From Nitrososphaerota archaeon (GTDB lineage Archaea; Thermoproteota; Nitrososphaeria; Nitrososphaerales; Gagatemarchaeaceae): a DNA stretch of 7,304 bases. Shown piece after piece: positions 1 through 5,354 of the stretch. The notes under the pieces were generated by a model. The model had not been told where the DNA came from, did not search any database, and saw nothing but the letters and a program-made list of their open reading frames with translations. The stretch's first letter is position 1, and every line of letters starts with the position of its first letter. The position numbers and the translations under genes were made by a program. The stretch is taken from assembly GCA_005877185.1 (NCBI GenBank), contig VBPQ01000078.1, positions 1 through 7,304 of the forward strand, given 5' to 3'.

Positions 1-179
1 TGCCCGACCACCCTCGCACTGCCCGAGGTGGGGGGCAGCAGCGTGGTGAGCATCTTTATCGTGGTGGTCTTCCCGGCACCGTTCGGACCCAAGAATCCGA
101 AGACTTCCCCCCGTCTCATCTCAAAGGTGACCTCGTCGACCGCAGCCTTCTCACCGAACCGCTTCGACAACTTGTCCAC
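1..179 (-). CDS. ABC transporter ATP-binding protein, N-terminal fragment (cut by window edge)
   Basis: This is the start of an ABC-type ATPase, which hydrolyses ATP at the inner face of the membrane to drive a transporter. About 59 residues are visible. They contain a KRFGEKAAVDEVTFE strand region, then FGFLGPNGAGKTTTIKML with a perfect Walker A (GPNGAGKT, about residues 31-38), then TTLLPPTSGSARVVG as expected just after it. The Q-loop, signature and Walker B lie off the left edge, so the substrate is unknown; the TTLLPPTSG style resembles ABC-2/daunorubicin-type exporters, which is a weak inference. The start is uncertain. The first standard start in frame is GTG at 179, but homologues normally begin a few residues earlier with an I-I-E-V strand, which is encoded here upstream as ATC-ATC-GAG-GTG. 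An in-frame TGA lies at 210-212. A CTG at 201-203 has a GGTGA Shine-Dalgarno-like sequence six bases before it and would restore that strand. Family assignment is near certain; the start is not. Confidence 0.85.
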   Translation of the reverse strand, partial: MDKLSKRFGEKAAVDEVTFEMRRGEVFGFLGPNGAGKTTTIKMLTTLLPPTSGSARVVG

Positions 180-273
180 CTCGATGATTGACTGGCTCGC
201 CAGTGCGCTTCACCCATCGGGGGCCGCGGAAACGACTTGAAAACCCATTTTCAGCCTGCCCTGGGACTCACGG

Positions 274-279
274 TTTTAA
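274..279 (-). promoter_or_regulatory. Possible TATA element for the ABC ATPase gene
   Basis: On the minus strand this reads CTTAAAACC, between the DRG stop codon and the ABC ATPase start. A start site about 25 nt downstream would leave a 5' leader of roughly 45-70 nt depending on which start codon is used. A GGTGA ribosome-binding-like motif lies in that leader. The match is weak, and the two genes could instead be cotranscribed from the DRG promoter. Confidence 0.3.
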
Positions 280-290
280 GGATTCGATGC

Positions 291-1388
291 TTACCGTGTT
301 ATTAGAGTGAGGACATCTTCGTCCATCAGCTTGTGGGTCAGACCGACCTTCTGCCCCCCAAACTTCACGCTCTTGCCCCATATCTGCGCGTACCTGAACT
401 CATCCTTTATCCTCCTGTGAACCTTGTCGCAGACCTCCAGGACGCTTGACCCGTTCCTCACAATCATCGGCTCCTTGAAGTCGGTGTCGCCGCTCCGCCT
501 CCGCATGTATATCCTGATCAGGTCGAGCTTCTTGTAGAGCTCCTCCTTCAGGGCGGTCAGGTTCACACTAGTCTCGGCCGAGACCGGGATGAAGTCATTG
601 TTCATTTTCGTCGAGAGTTCATTGATGAAACCAGCGTTCACGAGGTCCACCTTGTTCATGACCATCAGGGACGGGATGTAGACGCGGTTGCCGAGCAAGA
701 CGTCTACGAGCTGCTCGTCCGTGATGTCCTCCCTCACGAAGACCCGGGCGTTGTTCACATCGTAGACGCGAAGAATGTCCTTCACCAACTCCTCGCTCAT
801 CTTGGTGAGCTTGACGTTCGCGGCGACCGCGACGCCTCCCGAGTCTGTCACCTCTATCGTAACGTTCGGTGGCTCTTCGTCGACCCTGATTCCTATCGCG
901 TTCAGCTCTCGCCGCAGGATTCCGCGCGCTTCCGGCTGAAAGACGTCCACCACGAAGAGTATCAGGTCAGCGTTCCTCGCGACCGACAGGACCCTCTTTC
1001 CGAGGCCCCTCCCCGAGGACGCGCCCTCGATTATCCCCGGGAGGTCGAGGAGCTGAATCCTCGCTCCGTTGATTTCCATGACTCCCGGGACGACCTCCAG
1101 CGTCGTGAACTGGTAGGCGCCGACCTTCGACTTCGCGTTCGTCAGCCTGTTGAGGAGGGTCGACTTACCCACGCTGGGGAGTCCGATAAGGACGATGGTC
1201 GCATCCCCCGACTTCTTTATGTCGAACCCGAGCGAACTGCCGGCGCGCTTCGACTGCTGTTGCTCCTGCTCCCGCTTGAGCCTCGCCAGCTTCGCCTTCA
1301 GGAGCCCCACGTGGTGCTCCGTCTTCTTGTTGACCTGCGTCCTGTGCAGGTCGTCTTCTATCTTCTTGATCTTCTCCGGGATTCCCAA
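291..1388 (-). CDS. DRG/Obg-family GTP-binding protein with TGS domain
   Basis: This is an archaeal DRG-type GTPase, a conserved cytoplasmic GTP-binding protein; eukaryotic DRG proteins associate with translation and ribosomes. Counting from the TTG start (365 aa), a charged helical N-terminus contains the family stretch KTEHHVGLLKAKLARLKRE (about 22-40). G1 is GLPSVGKS (69-76), G2 lies in FTTLEVVPG (94-102), G3 is DLPG (115-118), G4 is NKVD (245-248) and G5 is SAE (270-272). The C-terminal TGS domain runs from about 290 to the end. Length and all motifs fit an intact gene. An in-frame GTG exists at 1413-1415, but it sits next to the TATA element and would hardly be inside the transcript. TTG at 1386-1388 gives the family N-terminus M-G-I-P-E-K-I and lies 33 nt from the TATA centre, so I prefer it. 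The gene is divergent from the zinc-ribbon gene and followed by the ABC ATPase. Confidence 0.96.
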   Translation of the reverse strand: MGIPEKIKKIEDDLHRTQVNKKTEHHVGLLKAKLARLKREQEQQQSKRAGSSLGFDIKKSGDATIVLIGLPSVGKSTLLNRLTNAKSKVGAYQFTTLEVVPGVMEINGARIQLLDLPGIIEGASSGRGLGKRVLSVARNADLILFVVDVFQPEARGILRRELNAIGIRVDEEPPNVTIEVTDSGGVAVAANVKLTKMSEELVKDILRVYDVNNARVFVREDITDEQLVDVLLGNRVYIPSLMVMNKVDLVNAGFINELSTKMNNDFIPVSAETSVNLTALKEELYKKLDLIRIYMRRRSGDTDFKEPMIVRNGSSVLEVCDKVHRRIKDEFRYAQIWGKSVKFGGQKVGLTHKLMDEDVLTLITR

Positions 1389-1416
1389 ACCAGACCTGTA
1401 TTGAGAACAGTTCACG

Positions 1417-1425
1417 CTATATTAG
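1417..1425. promoter_or_regulatory. Shared symmetric TATA element for the divergent DRG and zinc-ribbon genes
   Basis: The sequence CTATATTAG reads CTAATATAG on the other strand, so it is a nearly symmetric AT-rich core in GC-rich DNA. Its centre (1421) is 33 nt from the DRG TTG start and 35 nt from the zinc-ribbon GTG start. Archaeal TATA boxes sit about 25-30 nt upstream of transcription starts, so both genes would have very short leaders of around 5-10 nt. Bidirectional use is inferred from this geometry. Confidence 0.6.
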
Positions 1426-1455
1426 GAATGTGGAGGCCGGTTCTGTCTAATCCTC

Positions 1456-1695
1456 GTGAGAGGACTTCTCATCTCTGAAGAGACGGAACCCGGGACGCCA
1501 AATGTTGAAAAACGCACGCCCCTCGACCGACAAAGCTTGATCTGCGAGAGGTGTCACGCCGGCCAGATGGTCGAGTACCAGAGGAAGATCAATTCTGGTG
1601 GCAGGGAAGCTTCTTTGACGGGACGGAGGTGCGACAGGTGCGGCTACACCGAACTGGATAACGATGAAGACGTCTGGTCTGCCGTGGGCCTCTGA
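1456..1695 (+). CDS. Small zinc-ribbon protein (79 aa)
   Basis: A short protein with two zinc-knuckle pairs: CERC at residues 30-33, followed by His34, and CDRC at 59-62 followed by GYTEL. That is CxxC-x25-CxxC, the typical arrangement of a single four-cysteine zinc ribbon. The first 25 or so residues are polar and probably disordered. Zinc ribbons of this size in archaea often serve in nucleic-acid or protein contacts, but nothing here fixes a specific partner, and I do not recognise the family. The start is GTG at 1456; it is the first in-frame start that fits the TATA element centred at 1421, and no ribosome-binding site is obvious, suggesting a nearly leaderless mRNA. It is followed after 52 nt by the DUF72 gene, which has its own TATA-like box, so cotranscription is possible but not required. 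Confidence 0.75.
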   Translation: MRGLLISEETEPGTPNVEKRTPLDRQSLICERCHAGQMVEYQRKINSGGREASLTGRRCDRCGYTELDNDEDVWSAVGL

Positions 1696-1706
1696 CGACC
1701 TCCACC

Positions 1707-1714
1707 TTATTAAT
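1707..1714 (+). promoter_or_regulatory. TATA element of the DUF72-dinB operon
   Basis: TTATTAAT, preceded by CCACC, is a clear AT-rich island between the zinc-ribbon stop and the DUF72 start. Its centre is about 37 nt upstream of the ATG at 1748, which predicts a leader of about 10 nt lying inside the GTGA repeat. Confidence 0.5.
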
Positions 1715-1731
1715 TCCAAGCTGGTTCGCAA

Positions 1732-1747
1732 GTGAGTGAGTGAGTGA
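1732..1747 (+). repeat. (GTGA)4 tetranucleotide tandem repeat abutting the DUF72 start codon
   Basis: Four perfect copies of GTGA end exactly at the base before ATGAGCG, so the start codon itself continues the pattern as ATGA. GTGA matches the core complementary to the archaeal 16S rRNA 3' end (as in GGTGAT), but the spacing to the ATG is shorter than usual for the nearest copies. Each GTG in the repeat opens a frame that either soon meets a TGA or is not the DUF72 frame, so ATG 1748 remains the start. Confidence 0.85.
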
Positions 1748-2581
1748 ATGAGCGATATCTCGGTCGAGTTGGAGAAGGTGCGGGTTGGTTGTAGCGGATG
1801 GTCATACAAGGACTGGGCAGGCGGCTTCTATCCGGCCGACCTCCCTGCCGGCGAGTACCTCAGTTTCTACTCGAAGTTCTTCAACTGCGTCGAGATAGAT
1901 TCGAGTTTCTACAGGATTCCCTCTCCCTTCATGATAGAGCAATGGAAGAGGAAGACGCCCGAGGGATTCCTCTTCTCACCGAAGCTTCCCAAGAAGATCA
2001 CCCACGACAACAAGCTGCAAAACTTCGAGGGCAACCTCGCGTACTTCTACGGAATAGTCAGCAAGCTAGGAGACAAGCTAGGACCGATCGTAGCCCAGCT
2101 TCCTCCCTCGATCAAGCTGGAGACGCATAGGAAGGTGCTGGAGAATTTTGTCTCCTCACTCGACTCGAGGTTCACGCACGCCGTAGAGTTCAGGCACAAG
2201 TCCTGGTTCAACCCCGAAGTCTACAAGCTGCTCGAAAAGAACAACGTCGCGATGGCGTGGTCGCTCAACCAGTACCTTGAGACACCCGCCCAGTCTACGG
2301 CGAACTTCGGCTACCTCAGGATGGTCGGCGAGAGAGACATCACCGAATTCAAGGGGATACAGAAGGAGAGGTCCCTGGAGATGAAGGCGTGGGCGGATAA
2401 GCTTCGGGAGAAGATTGGCTCGCTCGACCAAGCCTTCGTCTTCTTCAACAATCACTTCGCCGGATTCGGGCTCGAGTCGGTCAACGAGTTCAGGCGCCTG
2501 ATGGGGATGATTGAGGTCGACTGGAGGCAGGGGGCGGAAGGCCCGAGACAGAAGAGCCTAGCAGAGTTCCAGAGTCAGTAG
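1748..2581 (+). CDS. DUF72 (YecE-type) TIM-barrel family protein
   Basis: A 277-aa protein of the widespread DUF72/COG1801 family, cytoplasmic and predicted to adopt a TIM-barrel fold; its biochemical role is not established. Diagnostic stretches are VGCSGWSYKDW (13-23), VEIDSSFYRIP (48-58), the FSPKLPKKITHD strand-loop (76-87), VAQLPPSIK (115-123), HAVEFRHKSWF (144-154) and the C-terminal VFFNNHFAGF (231-240). These are the conserved glycine, acidic, histidine and asparagine positions of the family, in the usual order and at the usual length, so the gene looks intact. The start is ATG 1748, immediately preceded in frame by TGA. The stop TAG directly abuts the start codon of DNA polymerase IV, indicating one transcript and probably coupled translation. 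The association invites a nucleic-acid or damage-response role, but that is inference only. Confidence 0.95.
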   Translation: MSDISVELEKVRVGCSGWSYKDWAGGFYPADLPAGEYLSFYSKFFNCVEIDSSFYRIPSPFMIEQWKRKTPEGFLFSPKLPKKITHDNKLQNFEGNLAYFYGIVSKLGDKLGPIVAQLPPSIKLETHRKVLENFVSSLDSRFTHAVEFRHKSWFNPEVYKLLEKNNVAMAWSLNQYLETPAQSTANFGYLRMVGERDITEFKGIQKERSLEMKAWADKLREKIGSLDQAFVFFNNHFAGFGLESVNEFRRLMGMIEVDWRQGAEGPRQKSLAEFQSQ

Positions 2582-3661
2582 ATGAACGAGCCGCAGAGAA
2601 CCATCTTTCACATCGATATCGACGCCTTCTACGCCTCGGTTGAGGTTCGTGACAACCCGTCGCTCAAGGGCAAACCACTGATCGTGGGTTTCGACCCCGA
2701 GGGAGGGAAGGGGAGGGGCGTGGTCGTCGCCTGCTCCTATGAGGCGAGGAATTTGGGGGTAAGGTCGGGGATGCCGATCTCCCGCGCCTACAGAATCGCG
2801 CCTGACGCCGTCTACGTGCTCCCCGACTACCGCAAGTACACCGAGGCCTCCGCACGAATAATGAAGCTACTCAGGGGACACGCCGATGAGCTCGAGCAGG
2901 TGGGGATTGACGAGGCTTTCCTTGACGTGAGCTCCAGGGTTCGAGGGATTGAAGAGGCGAAAGCGCTCGCGCTTGAGATAAAGAGAGAGATCGGCTCAGA
3001 GGGCCTCACTTGTTCGATAGGTATCGCCCCAAACAAGTCCTCCGCGAAGATAGCCTCCGACCTCTTGAAGCCAGACGGCCTGACGGTGGTCCCCTCGACC
3101 CTGGTGGCCGAGTTCCTAGCACCCCTCCCGGTTAGTGTCATCCCTGGGGTGGGGAAGAAGACGGGCGACTTCCTGAAGGAGAGGGGGATCGAGACCATTT
3201 CGCAGCTTCAGTCGCTACCCGGCAAGCAGCTCGTCCGATGGTTCGGGAAGAACGGAGTCTGGCTCTGGGGAGTCATCCACGGAACCGAGCAGATTGCTGT
3301 ACGGCCGAGGGAACAGAAGTCTCTCAACGTCGAGAAGACCTTCAGGAGGGATGTCAAAGACTACAGGACCGTCATGAAGGAGGCGGAGCTGCTCGCTCAC
3401 GAGTTGGTGAGGCGTATCAAGAGAGGCAACCTCCACTTCAGGACAATCGGAGTCAAGATAAGGTTTCGAGGGTTCGAGACGCACACTATGGAGAAGACCC
3501 TCGCGGAAGACTCCGACGACCTTGAGAGCGTGCTCAGCACGGTCAAGTCCCTCCTGAAGAACTTCGAAGACAGGAAGGGGGCGGTCCGCCTCGTCGGTGT
3601 GAGGGCTTCTCACCTGCGCAGGAAGGAGGACGAACTCTCGACCCTCGACTCCTGGTCCTGA
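2582..3661 (+). CDS. dinB: DNA polymerase IV, Y-family translesion polymerase (Dpo4/DinB-like)
   Basis: An error-prone translesion DNA polymerase that copies past damaged bases. The 359-aa product has the full Y-family layout. The palm begins HIDIDAFYASVE with metal ligand Asp12 and the probable steric-gate Tyr17. ACSYEARNLGVRSGMP (50-65) is the finger region. GIDEAFLDVS supplies Asp110-Glu111, and TCSIGIAPNKSSAKIASD (143-160) completes the palm. The thumb has the helix-hairpin-helix stretch VIPGVGKKTGDFLKERGI (186-203), and a little-finger domain spans about 245-345 (EKTFRRD, RTIGVKIRF). All catalytic residues are present and the length is typical. The C-terminus LSTLDSWS could be a degenerate PCNA-binding motif (Leu355, Trp358), where archaeal Dpo4 usually has a stronger one. 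ATG 2582 follows the DUF72 stop with no gap. The gene ends 48 bp from a convergent gene. Confidence 0.98.
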   Translation: MNEPQRTIFHIDIDAFYASVEVRDNPSLKGKPLIVGFDPEGGKGRGVVVACSYEARNLGVRSGMPISRAYRIAPDAVYVLPDYRKYTEASARIMKLLRGHADELEQVGIDEAFLDVSSRVRGIEEAKALALEIKREIGSEGLTCSIGIAPNKSSAKIASDLLKPDGLTVVPSTLVAEFLAPLPVSVIPGVGKKTGDFLKERGIETISQLQSLPGKQLVRWFGKNGVWLWGVIHGTEQIAVRPREQKSLNVEKTFRRDVKDYRTVMKEAELLAHELVRRIKRGNLHFRTIGVKIRFRGFETHTMEKTLAEDSDDLESVLSTVKSLLKNFEDRKGAVRLVGVRASHLRRKEDELSTLDSWS

Positions 3662-3709
3662 GAATCCAGCCAGTACTCGAGCCGCGGTCGGGTCGATGCT
3701 GCAGGACAG

Positions 3710-4129
3710 TCAGCAGGGCTTAGTCGTGCCATTCGAAGACTCAGCCCTCTCAGGATTAACGTCGGCTGCCTCCCGAGGCGTCGCCTTCAGCCATGCAACT
3801 GAGACGCGATGCATCTGGTCACCCGAGGGCAGTAGTCCTGGTCTTTCAGTCGGCCTCACCAGAAGCCTCCTGACGATTCTGCTGAGTGTGCCGGCCCTGC
3901 CAACGTCTACGACTTCGAGAGGGAGACCCGAATTCTCTGCAGCCTGACGGACCTCATCAACAATGCGCCTCTCTCCTTCATCCAGCACGTAGTCGTAGAC
4001 GATAGACCTCTTCTTGATCGTTGAGACGACCCCATAGGATGTTGTTTGCGGGAACTCGATTTCGGTTAGGGCGAACGGAACTCTTCGGCTCTTCACGATA
4101 AGTCTGACCGGGCGCCGTCCAGGGCTCAT
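3710..4129 (-). CDS. Hypothetical 139-aa protein, second gene of an overlapping pair
   Basis: I do not recognise this family. The product is basic overall. An N-terminal strand-rich part (RPVRLIVKSRRVPFALTEIE) leads to a STIKKRSIVYDYVLDEGER segment. An alternating helix-strand core follows, RRIVDEVRQAAENSG then LPLEVVDVG (about 54-78), and then a basic helix TLSRIVRRLLVRP (81-93). The last 35 or so residues look disordered. The strand-helix-strand pattern loosely resembles a thioredoxin- or Rossmann-like half, but there is no CxxC and no nucleotide-binding glycine motif, so I assign no function. ATG at 4127-4129 overlaps the stop codon of the upstream gene as ATGA, with a GGAGGAG ribosome-binding-like sequence about 10 nt before it, supporting this start and translational coupling. 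The frame stays open far upstream of this ATG, but that region is the neighbour's coding sequence read out of frame. Confidence 0.7.
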   Translation of the reverse strand: MSPGRRPVRLIVKSRRVPFALTEIEFPQTTSYGVVSTIKKRSIVYDYVLDEGERRIVDEVRQAAENSGLPLEVVDVGRAGTLSRIVRRLLVRPTERPGLLPSGDQMHRVSVAWLKATPREAADVNPERAESSNGTTKPC

Positions 4130-4419
4130 GCCGTCGTCTCCTCCTGAGACGGTAAGGGGCCGTCGACCGGATGTGCACCGGCGAGATAGTCGGCTCCCTT
4201 CCTCGAGAGGCCAAGCTCGAACTCGACCCCCCACGGGTACTCGAGGACCAGCAGCGTCAGATGGCACGAGGAAATGAGTTTGCGAACCTCTTCCATGCGG
4301 AGCGGTACCTTCTCGAGGGGAAGGGTCCGCCTCTCCTTGACCAAGTTCAGAATCTCGGCCTCGATGTAGCCTAGCGAAGCGATCTCTCCCGAGACCTTCC
4401 CGATTGTTCTTGTTTCCAT
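4126..4419 (-). CDS. Small winged-helix-like protein (97 aa), first gene of an overlapping pair
   Basis: A small, mostly helical protein of unknown family. Helices are likely at GEIASLGYIEAEILNLVKERR (about 11-31) and RMEEVRKLISSCHLTLLVLE (41-60), followed by a strand pair GVEFELGLSRKGADYLAG (64-81) that resembles the wing and last helix of archaeal winged-helix DNA-binding proteins, where an S-x-K-G-x-x-Y-L ending is common. The tail is acidic and disordered. That resemblance is suggestive, not conclusive. The start is ATG 4417-4419; a weak TATA-like CCATAAGG is centred about 27 nt upstream, so the mRNA would be leaderless. The gene overlaps the 139-aa gene by four bases (ATGA). It is divergent from the HTH_10 regulator and shares with it an intergenic region carrying two identical dyads, suggesting joint control. 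Confidence 0.72.
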   Translation of the reverse strand: METRTIGKVSGEIASLGYIEAEILNLVKERRTLPLEKVPLRMEEVRKLISSCHLTLLVLEYPWGVEFELGLSRKGADYLAGAHPVDGPLPSQEETTA

Positions 4420-4442
4420 GGGTCATCCCGGCATCTCCGCCA

Positions 4443-4450
4443 CCTTATGG
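4443..4450 (-). promoter_or_regulatory. TATA-like element of the 97-aa/139-aa operon
   Basis: The minus strand reads CCATAAGG. It is a weak match, but its position, centred about 27 nt upstream of the ATG at 4419, is right for a leaderless archaeal transcript. One copy of the CCCGT-N6-ACGGG dyad begins six bases further upstream of it. Confidence 0.4.
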
Positions 4451-4455
4451 ATTGC

Positions 4456-4471
4456 CCCGTCGTACAACGGG
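4456..4471. promoter_or_regulatory. Operator-like dyad copy 1, CCCGT-N6-ACGGG
   Basis: A perfect 5-bp inverted repeat with a six-base spacer (CGTACA), located directly upstream of the minus-strand TATA-like element. The same half-sites and spacer length recur at 4504-4519, 48 bp away centre to centre. Sites just upstream of the TATA/BRE are where archaeal activators usually bind. I found no third copy elsewhere in this window by eye. Confidence 0.55.
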
Positions 4472-4503
4472 AAGGATGACCAAGCGTAGGCCTGCTAGTC
4501 GCA

Positions 4504-4519
4504 CCCGTCTATTGACGGG
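4504..4519. promoter_or_regulatory. Operator-like dyad copy 2, CCCGT-N6-ACGGG
   Basis: The sequence is CCCGTCTATTGACGGG; here the symmetry extends to six bases per arm (CCCGTC/GACGGG) around TATT. It ends six to seven bases before the plus-strand TATA element of the HTH_10 gene, mirroring the placement of copy 1 relative to the minus-strand promoter. It could also fold as a short RNA hairpin, but no T-run follows, and it lies upstream of the promoter, so a terminator is unlikely. Confidence 0.6.
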
Positions 4520-4520
4520 A

Positions 4521-4533
4521 GGAGGCTTATATC
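4521..4533 (+). promoter_or_regulatory. BRE/TATA promoter of the HTH_10 regulator
   Basis: GGAGGC followed by TTATATC gives a purine-rich BRE-like segment and a good TATA box. The TATA centre lies about 29 nt upstream of the ATG at 4559, predicting a leaderless or nearly leaderless mRNA. There is no ribosome-binding site of the usual type between the two. Confidence 0.65.
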
Positions 4534-4554
4534 GCCTAGCCTATTCACGCCTAG
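4533..4554 (+). repeat. Direct repeat CGCCTAG x2 between TATA box and start codon
   Basis: CGCCTAG occurs at 4533-4539 and again at 4548-4554, a 15-bp period, in the core promoter of the HTH_10 gene. The second copy is part of the small dyad GCCTAGAGGC ending right before the ATG. Placement over the transcription start would suit a repressor or autoregulator. The motif is short and could be chance. Confidence 0.3.
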
Positions 4555-4558
4555 AGGC

Positions 4559-5269
4559 ATGGCGGTCTACGAGATTGACTTCAAACTTCGGCATGACTGC
4601 CCCTACAATAACCTCTCTCGCAAGTACCCAAATGTCCTCTTCTCCCAGTGGTGCAACTACTCTATGGAGGTCCTCGAAGTTTCGTTCAAGGAGCTGAACG
4701 AGCTGAGCGAATTTCAGGCCGTCCAAGAGGACATCCAGCAGTACCTAACCAAGCTGGGCGCCAAGATCGCGCGAAAGTCCTTCAGCGGTTCGAATACTCA
4801 AATCATAGTTCACGAATGCATCTGCGACACGCTCTACAAGAGTGTGACTTCCGTCCTGGAGAAGCACAACTGCCTCGAGCTCCAACCAACCACCTACCAT
4901 GAAGGATGGGAGTGGTACAGAATGATCTCCTTCAGCCAGAAGGACATCAAAGCTGCCTTCGACGAGCTTGCAAAGTTCAGCGAGTTCAAGATTACCTCAA
5001 GGACATCCCGCCCCGACTATTCGTTGCGTGAAACCTTTGTCGTCTCCACGAACAAGATCTTCGGCGAGCTGACGGGGAAGCAGCGCGATGCGCTTGTGGC
5101 GGCCCTCGACAACGGCTACTACAGGGTGCCGAAGAAGGTCACAACAGACACAATCGCCCATCAGATGGGGCAGCCGAGGACGACCTACGAAGAGCACCTG
5201 CGAAAGGCGGAGAGCAAGGTTCTGCGTTCCGTCGCTCCATACCTCGAGCTGACAAAGAGCAAGACCTGA
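4559..5269 (+). CDS. HTH_10 (bacterio-opsin activator-like) transcriptional regulator
   Basis: A 236-aa archaeal DNA-binding regulator. The C-terminal HTH_10 domain covers about residues 168-230: ELTGKQRDALVAALDNGYY, then the VPKKVTTDTIAHQMG recognition-helix region, then TTYEEHLRKAESKVLRSVAPYL, all typical of the Bat/bacterio-opsin activator HTH family. The roughly 165-residue N-terminal part is a sensor or dimerisation region with repeated helix-strand units; the pairs KELNELSEFQAVQEDI and DELAKFSEFKI look like internal echoes. It is rich in possible metal or redox ligands: His12, Cys14, Cys32, His85, Cys87, Cys89, Cys105. The signal is unknown. ATG 4559 fits the TATA box at 4527-4533 for a leaderless mRNA. 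The divergent 97-aa/139-aa operon and the twin dyads in between make local control, including autoregulation, plausible but unproven. Confidence 0.92.
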   Translation: MAVYEIDFKLRHDCPYNNLSRKYPNVLFSQWCNYSMEVLEVSFKELNELSEFQAVQEDIQQYLTKLGAKIARKSFSGSNTQIIVHECICDTLYKSVTSVLEKHNCLELQPTTYHEGWEWYRMISFSQKDIKAAFDELAKFSEFKITSRTSRPDYSLRETFVVSTNKIFGELTGKQRDALVAALDNGYYRVPKKVTTDTIAHQMGQPRTTYEEHLRKAESKVLRSVAPYLELTKSKT

Positions 5270-5354
5270 GTGAATCGTCGGCTACTCGACCCTCCATCTG
5301 GTTCAGGACTTTCCATCTCTAAGCTGCGTGGGTTGGGCCAAACTCATCGTTTGA

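Noticed and set aside
28..240. Plus-strand 70-codon frame at the left edge
   Set aside because: It is the antisense shadow of the ABC ATPase Walker A region.
1413..1415. GTG as start of the DRG GTPase
   Set aside because: It sits two bases from the TATA element, so it would be outside the transcript, and it adds nine residues not typical of the family N-terminus.
4130..4426. The open frame of the 139-aa minus-strand gene extends another 99 codons upstream, which could give a 238-aa protein
   Set aside because: The extension reads the 97-aa gene out of frame, is rich in Arg/Gly/Ser low-complexity sequence, and the ATGA overlap with a ribosome-binding-like motif marks a better start at 4129.
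4504..4519. Hairpin as a transcription terminator
   Set aside because: No T-run follows, no gene ends here, and it lies just upstream of a promoter.
4450..4525. Possible tRNA or small structured RNA in the divergent intergenic region, suggested by its stems
   Set aside because: There is no T-loop GTTCRA sequence, no acceptor-stem pairing and no anticodon arm. The stems are the two operator-like dyads.
5270..5354. Intergenic region between the convergent HTH_10 and peptidase genes
   Set aside because: I looked for hairpin terminators, repeats or RNA genes and saw only a short T/C-rich stretch near 5317-5327, too weak to call.
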